Below, piece after piece: positions 62,217 to 64,000 of a stretch of 64,000 nt of DNA; positions within the stretch are counted from its first letter, which is position 1, and every line of letters begins with the position of its first letter. Both the position numbers and the translations under genes were made by a program. Source of the DNA: Anabaena sp. UHCC 0204 (GTDB taxonomy: Bacteria > Cyanobacteriota > Cyanobacteriia > Cyanobacteriales > Nostocaceae); the NCBI RefSeq assembly GCF_009711975.1, contig NZ_VIKW01000005.1, positions 62,001-126,000 of the forward strand, given 5' to 3'. The notes beneath the pieces were generated by a model that did not search any database, was not told the origin of the DNA, and was given only the letters and a program-made list of their open reading frames with translations.

Positions 62217-63050
62217 ATGAAAACAGGGTGGACTGGTAATTTGATTTTGGTAGTATTGGGGTTAGTTAGTACCATTAATGCCTCAGTTGCCAATGATAAA
62301 TTACAGGTTAAAGTCAATCGCTGGATAGAAGTACGCCGTACCACCGGTCAAGTTATGTACACCCGTGGACAAAAGTCTCAACCAGCCCGCAAAGGCATAC
62401 GTCTGCAATCAGTTGGGGATACAATCATTACAGGCTCTGGTTCTAGTGCTGAACTGGCTATTGATATCGGGACTGGTACAATTAAAGTTTCCGAAAATAC
62501 AAATATTAAAATCAGCAAACTTCAAACAGGAAATAAAGGTGAACGGATTACGGAACTTCAGGTAAATTCTGGACAAGTCCGTTTGCAAATGAGGCCATTA
62601 ACTAATTCCGCTTCCCGTGTCAATATTAAGACTCCTGCGGGAATTGCTGGGGTGAGGGGAACTACATTTGGGGTCAGCGTTCAGGAAGATGGCAAAATGG
62701 GTGTAGGGACTAAGGAGGGTAGTGTAGCTACCAATGCTCAAGGACGGACAGTGCTGGTAAATGGTGGTTTCCAAAATTTGACAATTCCCGGACAACCTCC
62801 TTCAGCAGCGATTCCTCTCCGGGAAGATACCCGTTTAAATATCAGCCAACTTGCAGCTAATGGTAATCAGGTACGAGTTATTGGTATTATTGATCCTGTA
62901 AATTTGTTGATAATTTCCCAACAGCCTCAAAGTGTTGATGCCAATGGCAAATTCGATATTAATGTTCCTTTACCCCCAAACCGTAGAGTCAGAGCTATGG
63001 TGGTGACACCTTTAGGAAAACAGCAATTATATGAGTTAGCAGTTCCTTAG
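62217..63050 (+). CDS. FecR domain exported protein
   Basis: A 277-aa secreted protein with a signal peptide (LILVVLGLVSTINASVA). A FecR domain follows (GDTIITGSGSSAELAIDIGT, SENTNIKISKLQ, NSGQVRLQMRP, VNIKTPAGIAGVRGTTFGV), then a beta-rich C-terminus of about 90 residues. There is no sigma-factor or TonB gene nearby. As in many cyanobacterial FecR proteins, a structural or sensory role outside iron uptake is more likely. AGGAAAAA ribosome site. Confidence 0.85.
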   Translation: MKTGWTGNLILVVLGLVSTINASVANDKLQVKVNRWIEVRRTTGQVMYTRGQKSQPARKGIRLQSVGDTIITGSGSSAELAIDIGTGTIKVSENTNIKISKLQTGNKGERITELQVNSGQVRLQMRPLTNSASRVNIKTPAGIAGVRGTTFGVSVQEDGKMGVGTKEGSVATNAQGRTVLVNGGFQNLTIPGQPPSAAIPLREDTRLNISQLAANGNQVRVIGIIDPVNLLIISQQPQSVDANGKFDINVPLPPNRRVRAMVVTPLGKQQLYELAVP

Positions 63051-63129
63051 TTAGGAAATATGAACTTTTTCTTTCTTATTTGTTCTTCTAAACTCCTGAC
63101 TTTTAACTCCTGCTGCCAAGATTTGTAAC

Positions 63130-64000
63130 TCAAATCAATACAGATTCATTATCCATCATTTTGATGATAATACGATCGCGTCCCTCTTGTTTAGCTTGAT
63201 ATAAGGCTTGATCTGCTGTACTTAAAAGTTGGTCTGGTTGGTGATATATGGTGGGGATAGAAACACATACACCTATACTGGCAGTAATATGATTGCTTAC
63301 CAGAGAATTTTTATGAGCAATATTCAATTTATGGATTTGGTCTCTAATCATGTTAGCTATATGTAATGCACCTTCTCTGTCTGTATTGGTGAGCAAAACC
63401 ACAAATTCTTCCCCTCCATAACGAGCTACTAAATCAGTAGAACGTTGAATGTTTCCAGAAAGTGCTTTAGCTATCTGAATCAAACATTCGTCACCCATGG
63501 GATGACCATAGGTATCATTGTAAGGCTTAAAATAATCAACATCACATAAAATTAAAGCGAGTGGTTGTTGATTGCGTATGCAACGCTGCCATTCAATCAA
63601 AAATATTTCATTAAAATAACGACGGTTAGCGATTTGGGTGAGTCCATCAATCCGAGCTTGTTTTTGGAGTTGAATTTCTATTTTTTTGCGATCGCTAATA
63701 TCTATCACCACAACTCCTACTCGACAGGGAATATTATCCATATTAAATATTGGAAAAAAAGAAACTAACCAAGTTAATTTAATACCTGGTTGACTTGGAA
63801 CTTCACCCGTTATTTCTTGATTTAGAAATGGTTTTCCTGTTAATAGAACTTGTTTGTAAAAAGGTTCTATTGCTGGATATAAATTAGGCAATATTTCTTG
63901 CACAGTTTTACCTAAATGATCAGCAACTGATGTCCCATTAATTTCTGCCAACACTTCATTAATTCTCATATATCTTAACTGCTCGTCAACAATACTCATA
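63130..64000 (-). CDS. PAS-GGDEF diguanylate cyclase, 5' end outside window
   Basis: At least 290 residues to the window edge. The visible N-terminus lies inside a PAS domain (SIVDEQLRYMRINEVLAEIN), so the true start is further out. The PAS (1-110) resembles PAS 3 of the kinase at 22085. The GGDEF domain (120-285) has DGLTQIANRRYFNEIF, ILCDVDYFKPYNDTYGH, GGEEF and an RSTD inhibitory site five residues before it. It should therefore make c-di-GMP and be product-inhibited. It could carry more sensory domains upstream. Confidence 0.9.
   Translation of the reverse strand, partial: MSIVDEQLRYMRINEVLAEINGTSVADHLGKTVQEILPNLYPAIEPFYKQVLLTGKPFLNQEITGEVPSQPGIKLTWLVSFFPIFNMDNIPCRVGVVVIDISDRKKIEIQLQKQARIDGLTQIANRRYFNEIFLIEWQRCIRNQQPLALILCDVDYFKPYNDTYGHPMGDECLIQIAKALSGNIQRSTDLVARYGGEEFVVLLTNTDREGALHIANMIRDQIHKLNIAHKNSLVSNHITASIGVCVSIPTIYHQPDQLLSTADQALYQAKQEGRDRIIIKMMDNESVLI

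Overview
The window looks like chromosomal DNA of a filamentous, probably heterocyst-forming cyanobacterium (Nostocales: Anabaena, Nostoc, Dolichospermum or a relative). The evidence is the dense HIP1 octamer GCGATCGC, many short tandemly repeated repetitive (STRR) heptamer tracts between genes, several cyanobacteria-restricted families (DUF1825, DUF4330, DUF1997, DUF4079, DUF3119, DUF3086), a CrtR-type carotenoid hydroxylase, a CYP110-like P450 and a plastoquinol-terminal-oxidase gene. No rRNA, CRISPR array, prophage or intact insertion sequence is seen. There is one tRNA, tRNA-Arg(CCG).

Layout. 1-15.5 kb: a helix-hairpin-helix protein cut by the left edge, a TM2/SHOCT protein, a J-domain/TPR protein, DUF1825, a class A penicillin-binding protein, tyrS, pyrF, hemJ, a PTOX-type oxidase, a PPP phosphatase, an M48 protease, a muramidase and membrane proteins. 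15.6-19 kb: a 13-repeat ankyrin protein, a stand-alone CbiG/CobE domain, a four-helix membrane protein and a peptidoglycan-binding protein. 19-26.8 kb: a signalling island with a 55-aa zinc-ribbon protein, an orphan protein, a REC-wHTH-HPt-REC-REC-GGDEF hybrid, a GAF/multi-PAS histidine kinase, a single-domain receiver, a pseudo-receiver and an overlapping orphan. 26.8-34.7 kb: topA, a DUF262-AlbA_2 fusion that may be a defence gene, a PIN-domain toxin-antitoxin pair and an active/inactive M16 protease pair. 34.7-38.5 kb: a decayed trmFO fragment beside a foldback repeat, a TspO-like protein, chorismate mutase and SppA. 38.8-48.2 kb: a glycosyltransferase, an MlaE permease, DUF3119, DUF3086, plsY, crtR, pyruvate kinase and a HAD hydrolase. 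48.2-64 kb: a P450, a methyltransferase, a GT1 glycosyltransferase, dihydrofolate reductase, der, an EcfT-like protein, a Rieske oxygenase, a nucleotidyltransferase, a Uma2 protein, the tRNA, a PHP phosphoesterase, purM, a FecR protein and a PAS-GGDEF cyclase cut by the right edge.

Most genes are housekeeping and sit singly or in pairs. Likely co-transcribed or coupled groups are pyrF with its overlapping neighbour, hybrid regulator-kinase-receiver, the two M16 proteases, the toxin-antitoxin pair, and the last two exported proteins. The most distinctive feature is how far small repeats have entered genes. STRR tracts supply the pyrF start codon, part of an exported protein's N-terminus and a loop inside a kinase ATPase domain. 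A palindromic repeat adds about nine residues to a P450. Two 112-bp miniature elements flank the Uma2 gene: one has a perfect 8-bp target duplication and the other appears to create the stop codon of the gene before it.
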